From: Clostridiales bacterium
Lineage (GTDB): Bacteria; Bacillota; Clostridia; Caldicoprobacterales; UBA3941
Reading direction: 5' to 3'
DNA length: 40,091 nt
Assembly (NCBI GenBank): GCA_012518075.1
Contig: JAAYTG010000097.1
Location: forward strand, 1 to 40,091
This document shows, one piece after another, positions 32,475 through 40,091 of the stretch. How positions within the stretch are numbered: position 1 is the stretch's first letter; the number at the start of each line of letters is the position of its first letter. The position numbers and the translations under genes were made by a program. The notes beneath the pieces were generated by a model. It searched no databases. It saw nothing but the letters and a program-made list of their open reading frames with translations, and was not told the origin of the DNA.

Positions 32475-33032
32475 TTAATAGTTTTCCTCTGCTTTGAATA
32501 CTAAGAATGACAATATCAACTCAACATCACAATTGTAATCCCTATTAACTGTATTTGATTGCTTCTTATCAATTTTTATATGATTTATTGCCACAGGCCA
32601 AGGTATCTCTTCTATATTGGCAATTATTTTTTTAAGATTAGTATAATTTGTTTCAAGGTTAAGTGAAACAGTTGCAGTATGATAATCATCATATTCAAGG
32701 GCATCCTCAAATTTAAGCTTGGTACTAATCCCTAGCCCTTCAATGGATTCCTCTATAAATATAATAATTTGGGGATTTATTTTTTTGCTATCATATATTG
32801 AAGAAATCCCCTGACTGTCTACTTCCAATTGTGATAGGTTTACTTGCATATCTTGAATTTGAATTTCAGTATAGGAAGAGTCTTCCAAATTGAGTTTATT
32901 TACATGGATTTCATCTTTAATTAGGTTGATTTGACGGTATAAGTCCTTATAGAAGAAATTATAGTATGAGAGTGAAATAATGACTGCCAATGTAACAGAT
33001 ATAAGCTTCTTTTCCCTATTTGAAATCTTCAA
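32475..33032 (-). CDS. pilO: type IV pilus inner-membrane protein PilO-like
   Basis: The 185-aa protein has a short cytoplasmic start, one membrane helix (about residues 10-27), a coiled coil (about 30-75) and a ferredoxin-like C-terminal domain, the PilO layout. It should pair with PilN to link the cytoplasmic ATPase ring to the outside. The start is TTG 33032, with GGAGG 6 nt before it; no other start fits. It overlaps pilN by 17 nt. Sequence conservation in this family is low, so the call leans on gene order pilM-pilN-pilO. Confidence 0.8.
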   Translation of the reverse strand: MKISNREKKLISVTLAVIISLSYYNFFYKDLYRQINLIKDEIHVNKLNLEDSSYTEIQIQDMQVNLSQLEVDSQGISSIYDSKKINPQIIIFIEESIEGLGISTKLKFEDALEYDDYHTATVSLNLETNYTNLKKIIANIEEIPWPVAINHIKIDKKQSNTVNRDYNCDVELILSFLVFKAEENY

Positions 33033-33594
33033 TATCTTCCTCCCCTTCAGTATATATATCCTCTATACAGATATCATTCATCTCAATGGCGGATCTAAGA
33101 AAAAAACGTTGCTTTTCACTTTCTCTATCGAGAGAAATCTCATGAATGTTGACCGATACTATTCTTTTATTCTCATATAATCTTAATATACTATTGGCTA
33201 TTGTTGCTTTACTGGGAGCTATACCTTCAATATCCAAGGTTTCATCGGATAGGCTTATATGGGTTAATTCAATACCTGGGAAGATTGATTCATCTATGGT
33301 ATCTAAAACGGAAACAAAATCCATATTCCTAGATTCTATTTGATAGATAATATCTACCTTCTTTGATAGGCTGTCCGAGTATTCCTTTAGATTTAAGTAT
33401 TCATTGTTAATTTCATTCCAGACTCTTAATTCTTGGTCTAGTTTTTCAGACTCCGATATGAGCCTATTCTTGTAAAGAATAGGCAGAAGGAAAGCAGCCA
33501 TAATTATTAGTAAAACTAAAGCTAAAGTTATTATCATTAGAGCATATCTAGGCCTTTTTACATTCAACGGCATTAGATTTATATCCCTTTTCAT
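33016..33594 (-). CDS. pilN: type IV pilus inner-membrane protein PilN-like
   Basis: The 192-aa protein begins MKRDINLMPL, the conserved PilN tail that binds PilM, then has one membrane helix (about 18-38), a coiled coil and a compact C-terminal domain (Fimbrial assembly family, about 95-190). ATG 33594 has AGGAGG at 8 nt; the frame's first GTG (33600) lies too close to it. The ribosome site is inside the pilM stop region, so the two are coupled. Confidence 0.85.
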   Translation of the reverse strand: MKRDINLMPLNVKRPRYALMIITLALVLLIIMAAFLLPILYKNRLISESEKLDQELRVWNEINNEYLNLKEYSDSLSKKVDIIYQIESRNMDFVSVLDTIDESIFPGIELTHISLSDETLDIEGIAPSKATIANSILRLYENKRIVSVNIHEISLDRESEKQRFFLRSAIEMNDICIEDIYTEGEEDIEDFK

Positions 33595-33596
33595 TA

Positions 33597-34529
33597 TCAC
33601 AGCCTCCTAATAGTAGATCCAATAGCATTGCCTAAAACCATAAGGTCATTCCTCTTTAATCCACCGGCCACTAAATTCACTGAACTTATCCATTCACTAT
33701 ACAATGATACATCTACTCCGACTTCTTGACTTAAATCTTTAATAAAATTTCCACTAGTTGCCTTGGGGCCAAACAGGATAATATTATTAAGATGATTGTC
33801 CTCTGGTACTTGGTTTTGAAAATACCTAAAAACCCCCACTATCTCACCTATTAGTTGTCCTAGGTTTGTATCAAAGGCAAATGATATGGTCTTATCCACG
33901 AAATAGTTACCATTATGTAATATAATGATGCTGCTATAATAATTCTCTATATTGATCAAACATAAGTTACCATTATCTAAAATCAGTTGCTTTTCATGAG
34001 TGGAAAACATTTTTAATAGCTTGTGCAGGCAATTAGATGGAACATCCAAATATATTGGCTTTAAGCCAGCTTTTTTTAGCATCTGAATATAGGGAAATGC
34101 TATCTCTTTTAGAATTGCTACGACCATAATATTCCAAACCTCTACACCATTCAAATCAGATACATCCATAATTCTGTAGTCAATAATGTAATCATCTAAA
34201 CCCTTAGTTAGATAATCCTTTATATCAAAAAGAATATTCTCCCACAGTATTTCAGCGTCCATCTTAGGTAGGGAAATTACTCTTGTTATTATGTGGTGCG
34301 CAGGCAGACATAAGGAACACCTATTAGCCTTGATTCTATTTAAATCCATTATCCTTCTGATAAACTTGGCTAATAATTCCTCAGAAATTATTCTGTCATT
34401 TTCTAATAAGCCTTCTGGAATAGTTTCTATTGCCCATTTGCTACATATGCCGTTTTTAGTTGTTTCTATAATTCTTATCTCACGTGAACCAATATCTACT
34501 CCTAAGGAGACCTTAGCTTTTAATCTCAT
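33597..34529 (-). CDS. pilM: type IV pilus assembly protein PilM, actin-like
   Basis: The 310-aa protein is related to FtsA and actin. The phosphate-1 motif is GVDIGSREIRIIE (about residues 10-22). Family-typical segments include LCLPAHHIITRVISLPKM (about 73-90). It binds nucleotide and the PilN tail at the cytoplasmic face of the pilus base. The GGGAGG site precedes ATG. The protein is somewhat shorter than Gram-negative PilM (about 350) and less conserved at its centre, but gene order supports the call. Confidence 0.85.
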   Translation of the reverse strand: MRLKAKVSLGVDIGSREIRIIETTKNGICSKWAIETIPEGLLENDRIISEELLAKFIRRIMDLNRIKANRCSLCLPAHHIITRVISLPKMDAEILWENILFDIKDYLTKGLDDYIIDYRIMDVSDLNGVEVWNIMVVAILKEIAFPYIQMLKKAGLKPIYLDVPSNCLHKLLKMFSTHEKQLILDNGNLCLINIENYYSSIIILHNGNYFVDKTISFAFDTNLGQLIGEIVGVFRYFQNQVPEDNHLNNIILFGPKATSGNFIKDLSQEVGVDVSLYSEWISSVNLVAGGLKRNDLMVLGNAIGSTIRRL

Positions 34530-34551
34530 ATTTACAACCTCCCTAAATGTT

Positions 34552-35058
34552 TCATCTAGTCTCGATCCATTCTGAGATATAGAAAGAGGAGTGGTCTAAC
34601 TTAAAGTCTTCTTCATTTGGGTCCCTCCAGACTACATGAACTGAAGCTTTAACAGAACGGTTTATATTCCCAATTCTACAGGTAGATATAATTACTATCT
34701 CATCTTTATTCAATACACTATTATTTCTTTTACAGGTAATATTGACTTTTACTTCTTTCCCCTCATAGTCCTCAAATTTAGGAGGATTTATTGGTGTTTG
34801 AAGCAGCCTCATGAGAAAGGATTGTCTGCTAACAACCTTAGGATCCTTATATAATTGTTCCATGTTGTTACATAGGTTTTCTATTTGCTGTGTTAAACCT
34901 GCTTCTGCATAGTAATAAGCTGCTTGATATAGCTTATCCGAGGAAAGAATTTTCATATGAACTATATCCATATTTAACAGAGTTATGCCTAGCAGAGAAA
35001 GAACCAAAAGTACTAAGAGTACTACAATTATAGCAGAGCCTTTTTCGCCAATACTCAT
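34552..35058 (-). CDS. PilX-like pilus protein
   Basis: The 168-aa protein has the PilX N-terminal form: short charged start MSIGEKGSAII, then a hydrophobic helix (about residues 8-29) and AAYYYAEAGLTQQIENL, the segment seen in PilX/GspK-like minor pilins. There is no classic GFTLIE cleavage motif, but G-S-A with no Glu at +5 is common for PilX. AAAGGTG precedes ATG. It is likely a minor component of the pilus tip. Confidence 0.75.
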   Translation of the reverse strand: MSIGEKGSAIIVVLLVLLVLSLLGITLLNMDIVHMKILSSDKLYQAAYYYAEAGLTQQIENLCNNMEQLYKDPKVVSRQSFLMRLLQTPINPPKFEDYEGKEVKVNITCKRNNSVLNKDEIVIISTCRIGNINRSVKASVHVVWRDPNEEDFKLDHSSFYISEWIETR

Positions 35059-35110
35059 TATATATCACCTTTTTCTATACTATCTATCTCCTGACCCAAA
35101 CATAGCATTA

Positions 35111-35557
35111 TTAATCCATTAGGTAAAAATAGGCTTCAAGTGAAAAGGTTTTCTCATTGCTATCAGGAATGCTAGAAATCTTTATGTAGACTAATGATGG
35201 ATTAGGCATAGAAAATGAAAACTCCGATATACCTGTAGCTAGCTGGTTGTTTTTATTCATTAAAACGTCTTTTGATAATCGATAGTTTTCATCACCAACT
35301 ATTAAGAGATCTCCTCTAATGCTTACATTGTTAGTTCGTCTAATATGATAGGTAATATGCTCCATGGCAATCCGCAAATTGGATTGATTCTCTATGGCTG
35401 TTGTATTATTTATATATCCCTGGATTCCAAATAGGTAGATGGAATAAGCCAACGATAGTATTAAAAGAATAAGACTGACAGCGATGAGAAGCTCTATTAG
35501 AGTAACTCCCCTTTGTATTCCATATGATTTCTTTGTTGTAATTAGTGTGTTTTTCAT
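35111..35557 (-). CDS. type IV minor pseudopilin, PilW/GspJ-like
   Basis: The 148-aa prepilin has leader MKNTLITTKKSYGIQRG and cleavage G|VTLIELL at residue 17/18, with Glu at +5 and a hydrophobic helix to about residue 38. The rest is a small soluble domain with LRIAMEHITYHIRRT, as in PilW/GspJ proteins. The ribosome site is weak (GAAGTTGAAG), suggesting coupling with the preceding pseudopilin gene 22 nt upstream. Confidence 0.85.
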   Translation of the reverse strand: MKNTLITTKKSYGIQRGVTLIELLIAVSLILLILSLAYSIYLFGIQGYINNTTAIENQSNLRIAMEHITYHIRRTNNVSIRGDLLIVGDENYRLSKDVLMNKNNQLATGISEFSFSMPNPSLVYIKISSIPDSNEKTFSLEAYFYLMD

Positions 35558-35579
35558 AATTTTATCTTCAACTTCTATT

Positions 35580-36311
35580 TCAATTTTTCAGTCTAATAAT
35601 ATTTTCAATTTGAAATATTGGCTGCCCAAGACTGGTATTATCGAAGGCCTCTATCCTAACCTTGGATATTATGTAATCTCTATAAAAGCATTTATCAGTA
35701 ACCGTGCATTCCTTATCAGATATAATATCCCAGTTGTTATTAGCTCCAGGATATATAGTAATATTGATATCTCCAGTAATATTAAAAGTTATATTATTAT
35801 CTAACTGTCCATGGATCAAGTTGATATACACGTCACATTTTTCAGATGGCATAAGTAGTCCAGACATGGTTTGCTCACCTAAGCTTATATTAAAGGAAGT
35901 CTGTTGAATATCTATGTACATGGTGTAATCATCCATATTTGCTTCTAGTAAGAAATTTCTAAACCCGTCAGGCGAAAAAACTCTTAACTCATCTTGTGAA
36001 TCATTGATATTATTTGATATTATATAAAAACATTGCATATCAGATTTAACGGAATAAGGTGCTATAGAAGTCCGGATAAAAAAATCATCAACCTCTTTAA
36101 CCCCTCTTGATCTATATGCTTCTAAGCAATTTTTGGACATTAATATCTCCAATTCATTTCGGGATAGATAAATTGCTTGAAATTGCCTAGACATAGATTT
36201 GCGTGCTCTCGTCGATTGAAGAAACATACCAGTAAAAGGTCCTACGATGAGAGCAACAAGAAAAATAGCTACAAGGATTTCAATAAGGGAGATACCTTTG
36301 TTTTTATTCAA
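35580..36311 (-). CDS. type IV minor pseudopilin, PilV/GspI-like
   Basis: The 243-aa prepilin has a very short leader MNKNKG and cleavage G|ISLIEIL at residue 6/7, helix to about 30, then FQAIYLSRNELEILM as in PilV-type pilins. The remaining 190 residues form a beta-rich domain. The start is TTG 36311, sharing TTGA with the stop of the preceding gene and using GGTGGAG as ribosome site. Confidence 0.82.
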   Translation of the reverse strand: MNKNKGISLIEILVAIFLVALIVGPFTGMFLQSTRARKSMSRQFQAIYLSRNELEILMSKNCLEAYRSRGVKEVDDFFIRTSIAPYSVKSDMQCFYIISNNINDSQDELRVFSPDGFRNFLLEANMDDYTMYIDIQQTSFNISLGEQTMSGLLMPSEKCDVYINLIHGQLDNNITFNITGDINITIYPGANNNWDIISDKECTVTDKCFYRDYIISKVRIEAFDNTSLGQPIFQIENIIRLKN

Positions 36312-36763
36312 GATTTTATCTCCACCCTTCCTGTACCAACAGCAACGGTTATGGTTAGCTCGTTTCCTTTTTTAGATGTTAAGGTAATACTACCAGTTTG
36401 TGAAGGAATGCCTGTAGGCGAAAAGGTGAGTCTCTTAAAATCACCCTCACTCTTGAAAGTACAAGTAATCTCGGAGATGTTTGGGTTAAACTCTACTCTT
36501 TTAATAGTTGGATCCCGGAGGGCTATACTTCTAATCCTGTATAAGTTCTCCTTTAAATTGACTTCGAAATGATGATAGATGCCCTTAGTGGTGGCCAGAT
36601 GTTGCGTCCATCTAATATCTTCTACTATTTCCTTTGCTGTAGAATCTAATACCCACTTATCTATTGTACTTACAATCTCAGGAATAGCAATTGCTGATAA
36701 TACGCCCAATATAGCGATTATACATAACAATTCTATTAGGGTAACCCCTTTTCCATTATACAC
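36308..36763 (-). CDS. type IV minor pseudopilin, FimT/GspH-like
   Basis: The 151-aa prepilin has leader MYNGKG, cleavage G|VTLIELL at residue 6/7, and helix with the IAIPEI segment of FimT/GspH. After it comes LDSTAKEIVEDIRWTQHLA, typical of GspH, and a beta-domain with the conserved FSPTGIPSQTGSI (about 115-127). GTG 36763 follows AGGCGG. Confidence 0.87.
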   Translation of the reverse strand: MYNGKGVTLIELLCIIAILGVLSAIAIPEIVSTIDKWVLDSTAKEIVEDIRWTQHLATTKGIYHHFEVNLKENLYRIRSIALRDPTIKRVEFNPNISEITCTFKSEGDFKRLTFSPTGIPSQTGSITLTSKKGNELTITVAVGTGRVEIKS

Positions 36764-36776
36764 AGAAATTCACCGC

Positions 36777-37538
36777 CTATAAAAAACTAACCACATACCA
36801 CTGGATTATATCTCTTCCCCATAAAAGTGCGATAAGGCTGGCTAATGAAATGAAAGGGCCAAAGGCAATATATTCTCCTTTATTTTTTATTCCCAGCAGT
36901 AAGAGAAAAATGGAGAAAATTCCGCCAATGTATATAGAAACAAATAGAGTCAATAGGGTTAGCTTCCAGCCTAGAAAGAGCCCGATGACCCCTAACAGTT
37001 TAATATCTCCACCGCCCATTCCTTCTTTTCTTAAAACTAACAATGAAACAAGCCCAATAATTAATAAACTACCTGCACCACTAATAAGGCCTAGTATGGC
37101 ATTCCAAAATTGTGTAGTAAAGCCGGCTAAACTAAATAAAACTCCGAAGATGAAGCCTATAACAACTAATTTATTGGGGATAAATTGTTGTTCAATATCT
37201 ATAAAGGAGATAATTATTAGAAGTCCTGTTAAAAATGTGTAGCTGACAAACTGCCAAGTTAGGCCGTAGGCATTATATAATAAGAGGACCAATACAGCTG
37301 TAATAAGTTCAATAATAGGATATCTTATAGAAATCTTAGCTTTACAATACCTGCACTTACCTAATAGAAAGATGTAGCTTAGTATGGGTATTAGGTCTAA
37401 GGGTGCTAGTGGATGTCGGCATTCTGGGCAATGGGAAGGAGGATATACAATGGATTCACCACTCATAGCCCTATGGATGCATACATTATAAAAACTTCCT
37501 AAAAAGACACTAAATAAAGCCATCAATAGTATTGTCAT
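36777..37538 (-). CDS. pilD: prepilin leader peptidase / N-methyltransferase
   Basis: The 253-aa membrane aspartyl protease cleaves prepilins at the Gly before the Phe-like residue and methylates the new N-terminus. Two zinc-type pairs CPEC (about 37-40) and CRYC (about 62-65) belong to the methylase domain. Catalytic aspartates are in FIDIEQQFIP (about 118) and MGGGDIKLLG (about 175-184). About seven hydrophobic helices follow. It processes the pseudopilins encoded on both sides. It is followed after 13 nt by the FimT-like gene. Confidence 0.95.
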   Translation of the reverse strand: MTILLMALFSVFLGSFYNVCIHRAMSGESIVYPPSHCPECRHPLAPLDLIPILSYIFLLGKCRYCKAKISIRYPIIELITAVLVLLLYNAYGLTWQFVSYTFLTGLLIIISFIDIEQQFIPNKLVVIGFIFGVLFSLAGFTTQFWNAILGLISGAGSLLIIGLVSLLVLRKEGMGGGDIKLLGVIGLFLGWKLTLLTLFVSIYIGGIFSIFLLLLGIKNKGEYIAFGPFISLASLIALLWGRDIIQWYVVSFL

Positions 37539-37554
37539 GAAAATACCCTTTCTT

Positions 37555-38751
37555 TTAGTCTAAATAAACATACAGTTTAAACATGGGCATGGCTACAGAA
37601 ATAACTATAAAAGCTATGATTCCACCTAAGAGGAGTATAGAGATAGGTTCAAGTAAGTCAACAAATTTGTCTATAGCAGCTTCAGCTTCCAACTCACATA
37701 TATCTGCTATCTTTTCAATCATCTCTTCAAGGTACCCGCTTTCTTCACCTATGGCAATTGCATTGATGTTTTCCTGTGAAAATATATCCAATGATCTTAG
37801 CGAATTTGCTAAGCCTTCCCCCTTTCGTATCATGCTACCTGCTTGAGCTAATCTTTTATTTATAAACTCATTCTTTGTTACTTTAGATGAGATAGTCAGG
37901 CTATGATTAATGGATAGTCCAGCTGAAATCAAAATAGCCACTGAACGGTTAAAGCGCGCGGCTATTATCTTGTTGATAATACTACCCAAGTAGGGGATCT
38001 TTAGTACAATCTTATGCAAAAATAGTTTAGTCTTATGGAAAGACAAGAGGAGTCTAAATATTAAATATGTGATTGCTGGCAAAAGTATAAGAAGTATTGA
38101 ATTATGGGAAAAGAAATCACTCATTCTTATAAGAAGACGCGTATATATTGGCAGATCCGCTTGAGCATTTCCAAAGATAATAACAAACTGGGGTACTACT
38201 ATACGCATTAGAAAACAAATAACTAAGATAGCTGTAATAAATAGAATTAGAGGATATGTTAAGGCTTTGCGTATCTTTTGCTTTATTCTATATTGTTTTT
38301 CAAAATAATCCGCCATTTTACCAAAAGATTTTTCTAAAGTTCCGCTCCATTCACCAGATTCAATACTTCTAATCAGTATTGTAGGAAAGCTATTACCTTG
38401 TTTGAGCATTGCTTGAGATAAGGAATGTCCTCCCTGAACTAAATAATAAACCTTTTGTAAAGACTTCGTTAAAGTAGGATTGGTAGTTTGGTTAATTATC
38501 ATATGTAGCCCCTGAACCGAGGGAACACCCGATTTTAAGATTGATGCATATTGCTTGCAAAAAATAAAAAGATCTTTAGAAGTAACACTGGGTATTATAT
38601 TAAATCTCCTGATGGTCTTTACATCTTCCATATATCTTATTGACACTGGAAAGAATTGCTTTTGACGTAATTGCCTAACGACTTCTTTCTTATCTTCAGC
38701 CTCTATAATACCCTCTATCTCTTGCCCTTCTATACTAATAGCACTATACAT
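37555..38751 (-). CDS. pilC: type IV pilus platform protein PilC (GspF family)
   Basis: The 398-aa inner-membrane platform protein has two GspF domains (about residues 60-185 and 265-390), each ending in membrane helices. The N-terminal IEGQEIEGIIEAEDKKEVVRQLR is the usual start, and the repeats show FCKQYASILKSGVPSVQGL and FNRSVAILISAGLSINHSL. It couples the assembly ATPase to pilin insertion. No upstream start exists in frame. The ribosome site is poor (AGG 3-5 nt away). The assembly ATPase PilB is not encoded in the window. Confidence 0.92.
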   Translation of the reverse strand: MYSAISIEGQEIEGIIEAEDKKEVVRQLRQKQFFPVSIRYMEDVKTIRRFNIIPSVTSKDLFIFCKQYASILKSGVPSVQGLHMIINQTTNPTLTKSLQKVYYLVQGGHSLSQAMLKQGNSFPTILIRSIESGEWSGTLEKSFGKMADYFEKQYRIKQKIRKALTYPLILFITAILVICFLMRIVVPQFVIIFGNAQADLPIYTRLLIRMSDFFSHNSILLILLPAITYLIFRLLLSFHKTKLFLHKIVLKIPYLGSIINKIIAARFNRSVAILISAGLSINHSLTISSKVTKNEFINKRLAQAGSMIRKGEGLANSLRSLDIFSQENINAIAIGEESGYLEEMIEKIADICELEAEAAIDKFVDLLEPISILLLGGIIAFIVISVAMPMFKLYVYLD

Positions 38752-38820
38752 AAACCTAGGTATACTTCATCACTCCTTCAAATGCTAGTGATATGTATTT
38801 TAAGTAAAAGGATATATAAC

Positions 38821-38849
38821 ATTATATATGATATAATATAATAATTCAA
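38821..38849 (-). promoter_or_regulatory. candidate promoter for pilC and downstream pilus genes
   Basis: On the minus strand TTGAAT (38849-38844), 17-nt spacer and TATAAT (38826-38821) lie about 75 nt before pilC in a 145-nt gene-free, very AT-rich gap. Such base composition gives chance matches, so confidence is moderate. Confidence 0.5.
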
Positions 38850-38862
38850 CATATTATATCAT
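38828..38862. repeat. 12-bp inverted repeat embracing the pilC promoter -35
   Basis: ATGATATAATAT (38828-38839) and ATATTATATCAT (38851-38862) are perfect reverse complements separated by 11 nt that contain the -35 TTGAAT. No T-run follows. It could be a binding site for a dimeric regulator. Confidence 0.5.
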
Positions 38863-38896
38863 AATTATACATTTATGGAATATGATAGGATGACGG

Positions 38897-39439
38897 CTAG
38901 TCTATAAAAGGACTATAGTAATGCACCCAAGCCCCAGAAGAATTCTCATTAGGAAGCTCTTCAAGGTTAACAAGTGAAATTTTGGAATTAATTCTATACT
39001 GGTCTTCGCTTTCGCCAGCTATAATAGAAAACTCCAATATATTAGTATTCTTATTTAGGCTTAGACTTAACTGTTGAATACTTCCATTAGTTATAAGTCT
39101 AATTTTATCCTTATAATAATATTTAATATACCCTTTTTTAAGGCCTAGGCAACTATTATATAAATCACTTTTTGGGATAGGTATTTCGTCTGAAGCAAGA
39201 CTAATAACTGTAGCCGTTCTCAGTTCTCGAGTTATGAACTCCGCAGCCAATAATGCATCATTTTGCATATCCGATTTCGTCTGTGCTTTATTAAATGTAT
39301 CAGCACTAAATGAGAAAAAAGAAAATATAGAAGTAAACACTATGCCTAACAGAGCTAGAACTATAACAATCTCCACTAAAGTCACACCGCTACTAGAAAT
39401 TATTACTGCATCTTTTAACGAACTTCGTGTGGTATTCAT
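38897..39439 (-). CDS. type IV minor pseudopilin, PilW-like
   Basis: The 180-aa prepilin has leader MNTTRSSLKDAVIISSSG, cleavage G|VTLVEIV at residue 18/19, helix to about 40, then a soluble domain with AAEFITRELRTATVI as in PilW/GspJ. GGAGG sits 6 nt before ATG. It belongs to the first of two pseudopilin sets in this cluster and is followed by the gap with the pilC promoter. Confidence 0.85.
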   Translation of the reverse strand: MNTTRSSLKDAVIISSSGVTLVEIVIVLALLGIVFTSIFSFFSFSADTFNKAQTKSDMQNDALLAAEFITRELRTATVISLASDEIPIPKSDLYNSCLGLKKGYIKYYYKDKIRLITNGSIQQLSLSLNKNTNILEFSIIAGESEDQYRINSKISLVNLEELPNENSSGAWVHYYSPFID

Positions 39440-39500
39440 ACATAGCCTCCATAATTATGAGAAAACATTTATATGTTTGGGTATATTGTGAAATTAAGAA

Positions 39501-39827
39501 TCAATCAGGGACAAATACTGAAATGGACAATTCTTTATCCTTTATTATTATACTTTCCGTTTGAATCCTTCCCGATACTCTTATAGTCTTCTCTAAATCA
39601 GGAAATGAGATGATTAGCTCTTTCTCCTGAGAAGTATCATCAGGGTTAGGGGACTGTTCTAGTCTTTCTTGGATTTCATATAATCCCCTATTATTCATTC
39701 CCGATCTTGTAATATCCCGATAACTGTTTACATATAGGGCTAAGAAGGCAGAACTAATTATTAATAGTATAGCCAGGGCTATTAGTAATTCAATTAATGT
39801 AAATCCTTTATTCTTTGACAAAATCAT
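39501..39827 (-). CDS. type IV minor pseudopilin, PilV/GspI-like
   Basis: The 108-aa prepilin has leader MILSKNKG and a perfect cleavage site G|FTLIELL at residue 8/9, helix to about 30, then a short soluble domain with YEIQERLEQSPN. ATG 39827 has AAGGGA 8 nt upstream; the frame's first ATG (39836) is adjacent to that site and not usable. It starts 13 nt after the stop of the next gene upstream. Confidence 0.85.
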   Translation of the reverse strand: MILSKNKGFTLIELLIALAILLIISSAFLALYVNSYRDITRSGMNNRGLYEIQERLEQSPNPDDTSQEKELIISFPDLEKTIRVSGRIQTESIIIKDKELSISVFVPD

Positions 39828-39840
39828 ATAATGCATCCCT

Positions 39841-40091
39841 TCATTGCCAAAGTCCTTTGCTATAAGAACTTCCTCCCCCAGTGCTAGCTTCTATTATATC
39901 GGCAAAAGCATCCATAATTGAATCATCAAATATTATGTCCGTATTTCCAGTTGCTTCAATTGAGTTGGCTATAACCGAACCCCTTATAGTCCCATTTCCT
40001 TTTATTTCAACCAAAGCATTAGGTGCATATATGGCCCTGACATTAGCTTCAGTATTTCCTCCAATATTAACTTCATTGCCCCCAGTAATAA
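39841..40091 (-). CDS. C-terminal part of a PilX/DUF7305-type pilus protein (truncated by window edge)
   Basis: Eighty-two codons of a minus-strand gene run in from the right edge to TGA 39841. The sequence has the repeating pattern of a short beta-helix: GGNEVNIGGNTEANVRAIYAP, then VEIKGNGTIRGSVIA and TGNTDIIFDDS. This resembles the C-terminal domain (DUF7305) of large PilX-like proteins that stand first in Gram-positive minor-pilin sets. The tail is Gly/Ser-rich, ending GLWQ. The N-terminus and full size cannot be seen. Confidence 0.75.
   Translation of the reverse strand, partial: ITGGNEVNIGGNTEANVRAIYAPNALVEIKGNGTIRGSVIANSIEATGNTDIIFDDSIMDAFADIIEASTGGGSSYSKGLWQ

Noticed and set aside
1-40091. 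CRISPR arrays, insertion sequences or large direct repeats
   Set aside because: Reading through the intergenic stretches showed no regularly spaced repeats, transposase genes or long duplications.

Overview
The window is a 40 kb stretch of AT-rich chromosome from a spore-forming, low-GC Firmicute, most likely a member of the class Clostridia. The indicators are a GerA-type germinant receptor operon, the complete spoIIIAA-AH operon, spoVS behind a near-perfect sigma-H promoter, RNase Y, RNase HIII, Bacillus-type LexA boxes (CGAAC-N4-GTTCG) and a Gram-positive type IV pilus cluster. The window contains no prophage, insertion sequence or CRISPR array. Genus and species cannot be set from the sequence alone.

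Layout. (1) 1-4.4 kb: the 3' end of an unknown gene, then gerKA-KB-KC on the + strand with 8-nt stop/start overlaps, then a convergent small membrane protein gene. (2) 4.4-13.3 kb, + strand: miaB-mutS-mutL-miaA-hfq and a YnbB-like PLP enzyme, joining tRNA ms2i6A modification, methyl-directed-type mismatch repair (MutL carries the endonuclease motif) and an RNA chaperone. (3) 13.3-15.8 kb: an SOS locus of lexA and a divergent yneA-like division inhibitor with three LexA boxes, and a convergent XerS-like recombinase. (4) 15.8-21.5 kb: rnhC, proC, tRNA-Trp (+), an aspartate-type aminotransferase, a PHP phosphoesterase, a membrane dipeptidase and spoVS. (5) 21.5-23.7 kb: rny with a structured leader. 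(6) 23.7-29.0 kb, - strand: spoIIIAA-AH, the forespore-engulfment channel and ATPase complex. (7) 29.1-32.5 kb, - strand: comFB-like, aroK, an endonuclease-IV-fold protein, aroQ, efp and a zinc-ribbon protein. (8) 32.5 kb to the end, - strand: a type IV pilus cluster with pilC, pilD, two sets of minor pseudopilins and pilMNO. The last gene runs off the right edge.

How the genes fit together. Three themes dominate: genome and RNA maintenance (MutS/L, LexA, RNase HIII, MiaA/B, Hfq, RNase Y), sporulation and germination (Ger, SpoVS, SpoIIIA), and a pilus machine next to a ComFB-family protein. Many start codons had to be moved downstream of the longest ORF because the Shine-Dalgarno sequence lies inside it, and GTG or TTG starts are common.

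The regions most worth a second look are the lexA/yneA operator array, a possible pseudoknot RNA upstream of spoVS, the hairpin at the 5' end of the rny leader, an inverted repeat embracing a pilus promoter, and the His-to-Gln change in the Hfq Sm2 motif. All functional calls come from reading motifs by eye; no database search was run.
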